Shown: in pieces, positions 1 to 7,129 of the stretch
How positions within the stretch are numbered: position 1 is the first letter of the stretch
Layout: the number at the start of each line of letters is the position of its first letter
NCBI GenBank assembly: GCA_023415915.1
Contig: JAEZIZ010000103.1
Coordinates: 1 to 7,465 of the forward strand
Direction of reading: 5' to 3'
DNA length: 7,465 bases
DNA from: Bacillota bacterium
GTDB taxonomy: Bacteria > Bacillota > Clostridia > Christensenellales > SZUA-584
Translations under genes and position numbers: made by a program
Notes under the pieces: generated by a model
What the model saw: the letters and a program-made list of their open reading frames with translations, nothing else
Told to the model about the DNA's origin: nothing
The model's database searches: none

Positions 1-675
1 GGCGGCAACGATATCAACAAGATGCTCGATAAGCTGGAAATAAAGTCCGAATTTCACAACGGCCTTCGCGTAACGGACGAAGCCACGATGGACGTCGTAC
101 AGATGGTGCTTATGGGCAAGATCAACAAGGATATAGTTTCGCAGCTTGGCGTCGCGGGCGCAAAAGCAATCGGCTTATGCGGCAAAGACGCGGGTCTAAT
201 AGAAGCCGAGAAACTGGAATCGGACGACGGGTGCGATCTTGGGCAGGTTGGCAGGGTAGCGAATATCAACACAAAGCTGCTCGGCGTGCTCACGCAGGAC
301 GAGTATATACCTGTAATCGCGCCTATAGGAGTGGGCAGGGACGGCGAAAGCTATAACATAAACGCCGATACCGTCGCGGGTGAACTTGCAGTGGCTATAG
401 GAGCCGAAAAGCTGATATTCCTTACCGATACGGACGGCATTTACCGCGTACCCGGCGACCTTTCTACGCTGATATATGAGATTTCCGTCTCCGAGGTAAT
501 GGAGCTGATAGATAAAGGCATTATTTCCGGCGGTATGCTGCCCAAGGTTTACGGCTGCATAAAGGCGGTAAAAAGCGGCGTTAAGCGTACGCATATCTTA
601 AACGGCACTATACCGCACCCGATACTGCTCGAGATATTCACCGATACCGGAATAGGCACTATGGTAAGGGAGTAA
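1..675 (+). CDS. argB: Acetylglutamate kinase, 5' end cut by window edge
   Basis: This enzyme phosphorylates N-acetylglutamate with ATP, the second step of arginine synthesis, in the cytoplasm. The frame is open from base 1, where it reads GGNDINK before the first internal Met at 22, so that Met is not the true start. About 224 residues are present; family members have about 290-300, so roughly 65-75 N-terminal residues (including the first phosphate-binding glycines) lie outside. Visible family motifs are FHNGLRVTDEATM, GKINKDIV, the PIGVGRDGESYNINAD block with AGELA, the LIFLTDTDGI strand and ISGGMLPKV. The C-terminus (HILNGTIPH, LLEIFTDTGIGTMV) matches arginine-feedback-sensitive kinases such as that of Thermotoga rather than the insensitive E. 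coli type; sensitivity is inferred, because the N-terminal helix that also matters is not visible. The stop is 4 bases before argD. Confidence 0.96.
   Translation, partial: GGNDINKMLDKLEIKSEFHNGLRVTDEATMDVVQMVLMGKINKDIVSQLGVAGAKAIGLCGKDAGLIEAEKLESDDGCDLGQVGRVANINTKLLGVLTQDEYIPVIAPIGVGRDGESYNINADTVAGELAVAIGAEKLIFLTDTDGIYRVPGDLSTLIYEISVSEVMELIDKGIISGGMLPKVYGCIKAVKSGVKRTHILNGTIPHPILLEIFTDTGIGTMVRE
666..672 (+). promoter_or_regulatory. Ribosome binding site of argD inside the argB 3' end
   Basis: AAGGGAG lies 7 bases before the argD ATG and within the last codons of argB. It fixes the argD start and implies coupled translation. Confidence 0.8.
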
Positions 676-679
676 AGAT

Positions 680-1864
680 ATGAAACTGGAACAGATAACA
701 GAGCTCGAAAACAAGTATTATTCCCCCGTGTTCAAGCGGCAGAACGTCTGCTTTATAAAGGGCGAGGACGTATACCTTTATGACACCGAAGGCAAGCGGT
801 ATACGGATTTTCTTTCGGGCATAGCCGTATGCTGCCTCGGGTATTCGGATGAAGGATATAAGCGCGCTCTAAAAGACGCAATTGACAACCTGATGCACAC
901 GTCTAATATATTCTACATCGAAGCGCAGGCAAAGCTTGCAAAGCTCATATGCACGGCGACGGGATATGACAACGTATTCTTTTCGAACAGCGGCGCGGAG
1001 GCGGTGGAAGGAGCGCTAAAGCTCGCCCGCAAGTACCATCACGCCGCGGGCAGAGAGCGCACGCAGTTTGTCACTATGAAACACAGCTTTCACGGGCGCA
1101 CGCTTGCAACGCTTGCCGCTACGGGACAGCAGAAGTTTCACGAGGCGTATAAGCCGCTTTTGAATTCGTTCATGTACGTAGAGCCAAACGATATTTCAGC
1201 ACTTAGTAAAGCCGTAAGCGAAAACACCGCCGCAGTAATAATAGAGCCTATAATAGGCGAGGGCGGCATAATACCCATAACTCCCGAATACTTCAAGGCG
1301 GTGCGCGCAGCTTGCGACCGCTGCGGAGCTCTTATGATAGCCGACGAGATACAGACCGGCATGGGCCGCACAGGCTCGCTTCTTGCCTCCCCTTCGCTGG
1401 GCGCAAAGCCCGACGTGGTCGTGCTGGCAAAGTCGCTCGGTGCCGGCATGCCTATTGGCGCGTTCCTCGCGCTCGGCAAGGCGGCTTGCGCGTTTGAGCC
1501 CGGCGACCACGGTTCTACGTTCGGCGGCAACCATCTCGCGTGCGCAGCGGCGTATTACGTTACCGATAAGCTCGTTTCGACGAACCTGCTTTCGCACATA
1601 TCCGAAGTAGGCGCGTATTTTATCGACCGGCTAAATGCATTAAAATTACACTGCCCCGCCATAACCGACGTTCGCGGCAAAGGGCTGATGCTGGGCTTGG
1701 AGTTTGCGGACGGTACGTCCGCAAAGGATATACAGCAGCGCCTTCTTTCCAGCGGCTTTGTGGCGGCTACCGCGGGCGCAAACGTGCTGCGTTTTCTGCC
1801 TCCTTATGTGATACAGCGCAGCCATATAGACAGCCTCATAGAGGTATTGAAGAAACTCTTATAA
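680..1864 (+). CDS. argD: Acetylornithine aminotransferase
   Basis: A PLP-dependent class III aminotransferase that converts N-acetylglutamate semialdehyde to N-acetylornithine using glutamate. The length of 394 residues is normal for the family. Motifs in order: SNSGAEAVEGALK (102-114, PLP phosphate contacts), SFHGRT (136-141), the DEIQTGMGRTG block (222-232, whose Asp holds the pyridine nitrogen), the PLP lysine in LAKSLGAGMP (K251), and HGSTFGGN (277-284). The ATG at 680 is supported by an AAGGGAG ribosome binding site at 666-672, which overlaps the end of argB and suggests translational coupling. Some family members also act on succinyldiaminopimelate or ornithine; the operon context favours the arginine role. 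No defect is visible. Confidence 0.97.
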   Translation: MKLEQITELENKYYSPVFKRQNVCFIKGEDVYLYDTEGKRYTDFLSGIAVCCLGYSDEGYKRALKDAIDNLMHTSNIFYIEAQAKLAKLICTATGYDNVFFSNSGAEAVEGALKLARKYHHAAGRERTQFVTMKHSFHGRTLATLAATGQQKFHEAYKPLLNSFMYVEPNDISALSKAVSENTAAVIIEPIIGEGGIIPITPEYFKAVRAACDRCGALMIADEIQTGMGRTGSLLASPSLGAKPDVVVLAKSLGAGMPIGAFLALGKAACAFEPGDHGSTFGGNHLACAAAYYVTDKLVSTNLLSHISEVGAYFIDRLNALKLHCPAITDVRGKGLMLGLEFADGTSAKDIQQRLLSSGFVAATAGANVLRFLPPYVIQRSHIDSLIEVLKKLL

Positions 1865-1869
1865 GCAAC

Positions 1870-1874
1870 AGGAG
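1870..1874 (+). promoter_or_regulatory. Ribosome binding site of carB
   Basis: AGGAG sits 5 bases before the ATG at 1880 in the 15-base argD-carB gap. It supports that start, and the gap leaves no room for another gene such as carA. Confidence 0.8.
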
Positions 1875-1879
1875 AACAC

Positions 1880-4800
1880 ATGCCCAAAAGAACGGATATC
1901 AGCAAAATAATGGTGATAGGCTCGGGGCCGATAGTAATAGGCCAGGCCGCCGAATTCGATTATTCGGGCACTCAGGCGTGCAAAGCCCTTAAGGAAGAGG
2001 GCTTCGAGGTAGTGCTTATCAACTCCAACCCCGCGACAATAATGACGGACGAGGAGATGGCCGACAAGGTTTACATCGAGCCGATAACGCTTGAGGTGGT
2101 GTCCTCTATACTGCGCACGGAGCGGCCTCAGGGCATAATCGCCACGCTGGGCGGCCAGACCGGCCTTAATATGGCAGTGGAGCTTGCGCAGAGCGGCATA
2201 CTCGACGAGCTCAACATAGAGCTGCTTGGCACGCCGCTCGAATCGATAAAACTGGCGGAAGACCGCGAGCTGTTCAAGGAAACGATGGAGAGCATAGGCG
2301 AGAAGATAGCTAAAAGCCGCATAGCCTGCAGCGTGGACGAAGCTGCGGCGTTCGCGGACGAAGTGGGATTTCCCATAATTGCGCGGCCCGCCTACACATT
2401 GGGCGGCACGGGCGGCGGCATAGCGCTCGACATTAACGAGCTTAAGGATATCACGGCAAAGGGGCTCTCGTTTTCCATCATAGGACAGGTGCTGCTCGAG
2501 CAGAGCGTCGCGGGATATAAGGAGATAGAATACGAGGTAATGCGCGATGCGAACGACAACTGCATAGTCGTCTGCAACATGGAAAACCTCGATCCGGTGG
2601 GCATACACACCGGCGACAGCATAGTCGTCGCCCCGTCGCAGACGCTGTCCGACAAGGAATACCAGATGCTGCGCTCTGCGTCTATAAAGATAATACGCGC
2701 GCTGAAGATAAGAGGCGGGTGCAACATACAGTTCGCGCTCTCCCCTGACAGCTTGGAATACGTAGTCATAGAGGTCAACCCGCGCGTCAGCCGTTCTTCC
2801 GCGCTCGCAAGCAAGGCGACGGGATACCCCATTGCCCGCGCAGCCGCCAAGATAGCCGTAGGCTTCGGACTCGACGAGATAGCGAACCCGATAACGGGCG
2901 AAACGAGCGCGTGCTTTGAGCCGGCGCTCGACTATGTAGTGACAAAAGTGCCGCGGTGGCCTTTTGACAAGTTCGTAACCGCTACGCGTACTCTCGGCAC
3001 GCAGATGAAGGCGACGGGCGAGGTAATGGCCATAGGCCGCAACTTCGAAGAATCGCTGCTCAAGGCAATAGACAGCCTTGACGTTAAGCTCGACTACCAG
3101 CTCGGCATGAAGACTATAGCGCAGTGGACGGACGAGCAGATTGAAAACTCGCTGCGCACCCCTGACGACGAGAGGATATTCGTCATCTCCGAAGCATTGG
3201 AGCGCGGGTACAGTGTCGAGGAAATATGCAGTATAACCAAGATAGACAAGTTCTTCGTATCGAAGCTTGAAAACATAGTGAGCCTCGCGAAGCAATTAAA
3301 AACGCATACGGTAAATACGCTTCCGCAGGAGCTGTTGTACACATGCAAGCGCTTCGGTTTCGGGGACAGCTATATAGCGAACCTTATAGGTACGGATGAA
3401 TACAGCATAAAAGCGCTTCGCGTCAAGTGGGATATGCGTCCCACGTATAAGATGGTGGACACCTGCGCGGGCGAATTCGAGGCGAAGACGCCTTATTACT
3501 ATTCGTGCTACGACAGCGGAGACGAGTCGAAGGACAGCGGAAGGAAAAAGGTCGTTGTGCTCGGCTCGGGGCCCATACGAATAGGCCAGGGCATAGAGTT
3601 CGACTATTGCTCGGTGCATTCCGCGATGGCGCTCAAAGCGCTGGGCTACGAGTCGATAATAATCAACTCCAACCCTGAGACGGTGTCAACTGACTTTGAT
3701 ACGTCCGACAAGCTGTATTTTGAGCCGCTCACTAAGGAATGTGTGCTCGACATAATAGAGCGCGAGAAGCCGGAAGGCGTAATCGTGCAGTTCGGCGGGC
3801 AGACGGCCATAAACCTCGCCGCGCCGCTCGCACAGGAAGGCGTAAACATACTCGGAACGCCGGTTGACGGCATAGACAGGGCGGAAGACAGGGAGCGCTT
3901 CTTAGAGGCGCTGGTTAAACTTGATATACCCATACCCCCCGGCGCAACTGCGTATTCACAAAACGACGCTCATAAAATAGCGGCGCGTATCGGCTATCCC
4001 GTGCTTGTGCGGCCTTCTTACGTGCTAGGCGGACGCGCAATGGAGATAGTGTACGACGAGCAGGAGTTAAAGGAATACATGACGTACGCCGCCAAGGTGT
4101 CGCCTAAACACCCGGTGTTGGTGGATAAGTATATAAACGGCAAAGAAGTCGAGATAGACGGCATATGCGACGGCAGCGACGCGCTGATAGTAGGCGTTAT
4201 GGAGCATATAGAGCGCGCGGGCGTACATTCAGGCGACAGCTTTGCGGTATACCCCACCCAGACGCTTGTACCTGAAACAAAGCGCACCATTGTGGATTAC
4301 GCGGTGAGGATAGGCATAGAGCTTGGCATAAAGGGGCTTTACAACATACAATTCGTAATAGACCGCGAGGGCGGCGTTTACGTACTGGAGGTCAATCCCC
4401 GTGCCAGCCGCACGGTGCCTATACTTTCCAAGGTGACGGGCGTTCCTATGGTAAGGCTTGCGACGCGCATAATGATGGGCGAGGCGCTCATAGGCATGGG
4501 ATACGGCACCGGCTTTTACAAGGAAAGCAAGCTTGTTACCGTAAAGGCCCCCGTGTTTTCGTTCTCGAAGCTTACTACCGTGGATATATTCCTTGGGCCA
4601 GAGATGAAATCCACCGGAGAGGTAATGGGCACGGACACGACGTTCCTCGCTGCGCTTAAAAAAGCTTTCGCGGCGTCGGGCATACGGCCTCCGCAAAAAG
4701 GAAAGCCCGTGCTGTTCTCTATAACGGACAGGGATAAGCACGAGGCGAGCGAATGCGCCCGGCAGATGATAGACTTAGGATTCAGCGTCGCGTGCACCGA

Positions 4801-5080
4801 CTTTACATACGAGAGCTTTTCCGAGCTCGGCGTTAAGTGCAGCCTCATTTCAAAGAGAAACGTGATAAAAGCGCTGAAAAACCGCGAGGTTTCGATGGTC
4901 ATCAATACGCCGACAAGAGGAAAGCAGCAGGCGCGGTTAGGGTTTGTGCTGCGACGTACGGCTATGGAGTTCAACGTACCGTGTATAACGTCTATGGATA
5001 CATTAAAAGCACTGCTGAGCGTGATGTCGGCTGAGTATATAGAAGAGCATTATATACCGCTTGGCGGATACAAAAAATGA
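1880..5080 (+). CDS. carB: Carbamoyl-phosphate synthase large subunit
   Basis: CarB makes carbamoyl phosphate from bicarbonate, two ATP and ammonia delivered by the glutaminase subunit CarA. The length of 1066 residues is full for the family. The two homologous halves are clear. The first opens with GSGPIVIGQAAEFDYSG near residue 13 and has NPRVSRSSALASKATG at about 300. The second opens with LGSGPIRIGQGIEFDYCS near 560 and has NPRASRTVPILSKVTG at about 839. Between them, roughly 400-555, is the oligomerisation region. The last 130 residues or so are the MGS-like allosteric domain, with NTPTRGKQQARLGFVLRRTA near 1008. In that domain the usual ATxGTA motif reads CTDFTY (about 970-975): both Thr are kept, but Gly is Phe. 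It lies between argD and argF, so it probably serves arginine synthesis, perhaps pyrimidines as well. No carA precedes it. Confidence 0.98.
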   Translation: MPKRTDISKIMVIGSGPIVIGQAAEFDYSGTQACKALKEEGFEVVLINSNPATIMTDEEMADKVYIEPITLEVVSSILRTERPQGIIATLGGQTGLNMAVELAQSGILDELNIELLGTPLESIKLAEDRELFKETMESIGEKIAKSRIACSVDEAAAFADEVGFPIIARPAYTLGGTGGGIALDINELKDITAKGLSFSIIGQVLLEQSVAGYKEIEYEVMRDANDNCIVVCNMENLDPVGIHTGDSIVVAPSQTLSDKEYQMLRSASIKIIRALKIRGGCNIQFALSPDSLEYVVIEVNPRVSRSSALASKATGYPIARAAAKIAVGFGLDEIANPITGETSACFEPALDYVVTKVPRWPFDKFVTATRTLGTQMKATGEVMAIGRNFEESLLKAIDSLDVKLDYQLGMKTIAQWTDEQIENSLRTPDDERIFVISEALERGYSVEEICSITKIDKFFVSKLENIVSLAKQLKTHTVNTLPQELLYTCKRFGFGDSYIANLIGTDEYSIKALRVKWDMRPTYKMVDTCAGEFEAKTPYYYSCYDSGDESKDSGRKKVVVLGSGPIRIGQGIEFDYCSVHSAMALKALGYESIIINSNPETVSTDFDTSDKLYFEPLTKECVLDIIEREKPEGVIVQFGGQTAINLAAPLAQEGVNILGTPVDGIDRAEDRERFLEALVKLDIPIPPGATAYSQNDAHKIAARIGYPVLVRPSYVLGGRAMEIVYDEQELKEYMTYAAKVSPKHPVLVDKYINGKEVEIDGICDGSDALIVGVMEHIERAGVHSGDSFAVYPTQTLVPETKRTIVDYAVRIGIELGIKGLYNIQFVIDREGGVYVLEVNPRASRTVPILSKVTGVPMVRLATRIMMGEALIGMGYGTGFYKESKLVTVKAPVFSFSKLTTVDIFLGPEMKSTGEVMGTDTTFLAALKKAFAASGIRPPQKGKPVLFSITDRDKHEASECARQMIDLGFSVACTDFTYESFSELGVKCSLISKRNVIKALKNREVSMVINTPTRGKQQARLGFVLRRTAMEFNVPCITSMDTLKALLSVMSAEYIEEHYIPLGGYKK

Positions 5081-5088
5081 CTGATATT

Positions 5089-5094
5089 AAGGAG
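5089..5094 (+). promoter_or_regulatory. Ribosome binding site of argF
   Basis: A full AAGGAG lies 6 bases before the ATG at 5101, in the 20-base carB-argF gap. It settles the argF start. Confidence 0.85.
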
Positions 5095-5100
5095 TAGAAT

Positions 5101-6060
5101 ATGGACCTATTATATTATAAACCGGAAAAAGAATTCACACAAAAACACCTGCTGCGCCTTGCCGACTACAGCAGGGACGATATACTGCAAGTTTTGAGCC
5201 TCGCGCTTAAGCTCAAGAAGCAGATGAAAGAAGGCCTGCGCCCCCCGCTGCTCGCGGGCAAGATACTCGCGATGATATTCGCGAAGAGCTCGACGCGCAC
5301 AAGGGTGTCCTTTGAGGCGGGCATATACCAGCTCGGCGGCACAGCGCAGTTTTTAAGCGCCAATGACATACAGCTTGGCCGCGGCGAGCCTATATCCGAT
5401 ACTGCCAAGGTGCTCTCGCGCATGGTGGACGGCATAATGATACGCACTTTTGCGCAGAGCGACGTTGAGGATTTGGCAAAGTACGGCAGTATACCCGTGA
5501 TAAACGGCCTTACCGATCTGCTTCACCCCTGTCAGGTGCTTGCCGACCTTATGACGTATTACGAATATAAAGGCAGCTTTAAAGGCAAGCTCGCGTTTAT
5601 TGGCGACGGCAACAACGTAGCCAATTCGCTGCTCGTAGGATGCTCGAAGCTCGGCCTCGACATATCGGTGGCGTGCCCGGAAGGGTTTGAGCCGGACTCG
5701 GGTGTGCTTGAGGCGGCGAAAAAAGCGGCAGAAGAAAGCGGAGCGCGAATAGTGATAACGCGCGACCCGGATGAGGCTGCAAAAGGCGCGACCGCCGTAT
5801 ACACCGACGTATGGGCAAGCATGGGCCAGGAAGCGGCCGCCGCTGAGAAATACAAACACCTTGCTCCATACCAGGTAAACGAACGGCTGATGTCGCTGTG
5901 CGCTGAGGACGCCATATTCCTTCACTGCCTGCCCGCACACCGCGGCGAAGAGGTGACGGCAGGCGTAATAGACGGCAAATGGAGCGCAGTGTTTGACGAG
6001 GCGGAAAACAGGCTGCATGCTCAAAAAGCAGTAATGGTGCTGCTGATGCAGGACAGGTAA
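5101..6060 (+). CDS. argF: Ornithine carbamoyltransferase
   Basis: The enzyme transfers the carbamoyl group of carbamoyl phosphate to ornithine, giving citrulline. The length of 319 residues is typical. Carbamoyl-phosphate site motifs are SSTRTRVSFE (63-72) and HPCQ (142-145). The ornithine-binding half has GDGNNVANS (168-176), DVWASMGQE (236-244, containing the SMG loop typical of ornithine rather than aspartate transferases) and HCLPAHRGEEV (275-285, with the catalytic Cys). No key residue is missing. It uses carbamoyl phosphate made by the CarB encoded 20 bases upstream. An anabolic role is favoured by the neighbouring argB, argD and carB and the absence of arcA or arcC. Isoleucine codon choice is extreme: 15 ATA, 1 ATT, 0 ATC by my count. 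Confidence 0.97.
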   Translation: MDLLYYKPEKEFTQKHLLRLADYSRDDILQVLSLALKLKKQMKEGLRPPLLAGKILAMIFAKSSTRTRVSFEAGIYQLGGTAQFLSANDIQLGRGEPISDTAKVLSRMVDGIMIRTFAQSDVEDLAKYGSIPVINGLTDLLHPCQVLADLMTYYEYKGSFKGKLAFIGDGNNVANSLLVGCSKLGLDISVACPEGFEPDSGVLEAAKKAAEESGARIVITRDPDEAAKGATAVYTDVWASMGQEAAAAEKYKHLAPYQVNERLMSLCAEDAIFLHCLPAHRGEEVTAGVIDGKWSAVFDEAENRLHAQKAVMVLLMQDR

Positions 6061-6065
6061 GAATC

Positions 6066-6581
6066 ATGGAAAGCATAGTATTTAAGAAAGCGGCGCCCGC
6101 GGACGTTGCAGAGGTAAAGCGCATAACGAGAAAAGCGTTTGAGGCTTACGCGAAAGAAATACGTCATACTAACGTACAGGCGCTGCGCGAGTCGGATGAA
6201 GAGATACTCAGCGATATTGAGCATAAGCACGTTTATATATGTACGGTGGACGGAGAAACGGCGGGAGCCGTGCGGTTCGAGGTGTTAAAGGACGGCATAG
6301 CGTATCTTTCGCGGCTCGCGGTCGACCCCGGGATTCAGTCTATAGGCATAGGCGGGCTGCTGCTTGAAAAGGTGCGGCAGGAATGCGCCGCGCTGGGCGT
6401 GCGCGCCATAACGCTGCATACCGCGAGCAGGATGCGCTCCACCGTCGCGTTTTATCTCAAGAACGGATACTACATACATTCCATAACCCGCGATAAGGAG
6501 TATATACGCGCGTTTATGGTAAACGAGCTCGTCGAAATGGACGAGATGTACGACTATGAAAGCATCGTCGGCAAGAGATAA
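6066..6581 (+). CDS. GNAT-family N-acetyltransferase, substrate unknown
   Basis: This 171-residue protein is a single GNAT domain, expected to transfer an acetyl group from acetyl-CoA to an amine. The acetyl-CoA motif A is LSRLAVDPGIQSIGIGGLLL (81-100), with the QxxGxG pyrophosphate loop at 91-96. Motif B is STVAFYLKNGY (125-135), with the usual Tyr and the NGY turn. There is no signal peptide or membrane segment, so it is cytoplasmic. It starts 5 bases after the argF stop with only a weak AGGTAAG-like site, which suggests translation coupled to argF. Isoleucine codons are again mostly ATA (12 of 15), so it has the same codon style as the operon. A role in arginine metabolism, for example a short acetylglutamate synthase, is possible from context only; the sequence alone does not show the substrate. 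Confidence 0.88.
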   Translation: MESIVFKKAAPADVAEVKRITRKAFEAYAKEIRHTNVQALRESDEEILSDIEHKHVYICTVDGETAGAVRFEVLKDGIAYLSRLAVDPGIQSIGIGGLLLEKVRQECAALGVRAITLHTASRMRSTVAFYLKNGYYIHSITRDKEYIRAFMVNELVEMDEMYDYESIVGKR

Positions 6582-6662
6582 TTATTTAAGCTAATATCAA
6601 CGTAATGTAGCGCAGCGTTTGTCTGATAAACAACTAAGTATCGATATATAATTAGCTATGGA
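6582..6662. other. Gap between the operon and a convergent broken gene
   Basis: These 81 bases are AT-rich and hold no open frame. I see no GC-rich hairpin followed by a T run, so no intrinsic terminator for the arginine operon is evident. A 7-base inverted pair, AGCTAAT at 6589-6595 and ATTAGCT at 6651-6657, spans the gap, but it is AT-rich and far apart. Confidence 0.5.
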
Positions 6663-6901
6663 TTATGCAAGCTCCCAAACTCCACGGGGGCTGATTTCTT
6701 TTGCTTCATCTTCCGGCTTTTTCTCAAAGCTGTCGCTGCCCAGCGAATATCATATTGCCAAGTGTAAAAAAGGGTTTTTGATGCTCTCAATTCTTGTTCG
6801 TAATTATCCCATACATACTTACAAACATCCACTATATTGCCTTTTCCTCAAAGATTTTTAAGAACTTTTTCGAGGATATCCGGCAAATCAGATTTAACCA
6901 T
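6663..6901 (-). pseudogene. Decayed small winged-helix-like gene
   Basis: Read on the minus strand from the ATG at 6901-6899, the frame gives MVKSDLPDILEKVLKNL, a TGA at 6850-6848, then continues in the same frame with GKGNIVDVCKYVWDNYEQ, LRASKTLFYTWQYDIRW and AATALRKSRKMK. Near 6686-6694 the frame must shift by one base to give SPRGVWELA and a TAA at 6665-6663. One missing base in the C run (G run on the plus strand, 6686-6690) would explain it, and a GGA-to-TGA change would explain the stop. From memory, the core resembles a small domain with a GKG-IVEV start, a YTWQYDIRWAA middle and a SPRGVWEL end, found alone or fused to nucleases; the winged-helix label is inferred. Intact length would be about 79 residues. 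It has a strong ribosome binding site and promoter, is AT-rich, and points towards the arginine operon. Confidence 0.68.
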
Positions 6902-6909
6902 AATAACTA

Positions 6910-6915
6910 CTCCTT
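6910..6915 (-). promoter_or_regulatory. Ribosome binding site of the broken minus-strand gene
   Basis: On the minus strand this reads AAGGAG, 8 bases before the ATG at 6901. It is one of the best ribosome binding sites in the window and argues that the reading frame was once a real gene. Confidence 0.75.
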
Positions 6916-6980
6916 ATATTGATTTTTCTCACTTGAGTGTAATAATTGAAGATATGTTCCAATATATTGTTTCTTTTTAC

Positions 6981-7025
6981 CAGATTATATATTAACAAAA
7001 AGCACTTGTAAATAAAGATAATCTG
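6981..7025. repeat. Inverted repeat around the minus-strand promoter
   Basis: CAGATTAT at 6981-6988 is matched by its reverse complement ATAATCTG at 7018-7025. The two arms flank the -10 and -35 boxes, so they could be operator half-sites or a loop of the leader DNA. Chance is also possible at this base composition. Confidence 0.35.
6984..7012 (-). promoter_or_regulatory. Near-consensus sigma-A promoter for the broken gene
   Basis: On the minus strand, TTTACA (7012-7007) and TATAAT (6989-6984) are separated by exactly 17 bases. That is one mismatch from the housekeeping consensus at -35 and none at -10. Transcription would start near 6977 and leave a leader of about 75 bases before the ATG at 6901. 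The region is very AT-rich, which raises the chance of accidental matches, but the order promoter, ribosome binding site, ATG is consistent. Confidence 0.6.
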
Positions 7026-7027
7026 TA

Positions 7028-7071
7028 TGGAACGTCCCCTGCCGTTTAACTCGCAGGGGTATGTCATTCCA
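7028..7071. repeat. Intergenic hairpin, possible terminator or repeat
   Basis: CCCCTGC (7036-7042) pairs with GCAGGGG (7053-7059) across a 10-base loop. An outer pair, TGGAA (7028-7032) and TTCCA (7067-7071), adds a second stem after a small internal loop. No T run follows on either strand, so it is a poor intrinsic terminator. A palindromic intergenic repeat is the likelier reading. Confidence 0.5.
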
Positions 7072-7129
7072 GTTATTTAGATAATATCAGTTTATTGTGA
7101 TATGAATCTGGGGTTTCTCCTCTACCCAC

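Noticed and set aside
1859..3295. Long open frame of 478 codons antisense to carB
   Set aside because: It is a shadow of carB codon bias: full of Arg, Tyr and His with no recognisable motif, while the plus strand encodes a textbook CarB.
1..6581. A new multi-gene system
   Set aside because: Four of the five genes are standard arginine enzymes with intact motifs. The fifth is a common fold with unknown substrate.
6848..6850. TGA read as an amino acid (selenocysteine or code change)
   Set aside because: The gene also has a frameshift, no selenocysteine hairpin is evident after the TGA, and the operon genes do not use TGA as a sense codon (carB ends with TGA). Decay is simpler.
6658..6861. Plus-strand 67-codon open frame
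   Set aside because: It lies over the minus-strand broken gene, whose protein-like sequence, ribosome binding site and promoter explain the DNA better. I see no ribosome binding site before its ATG.
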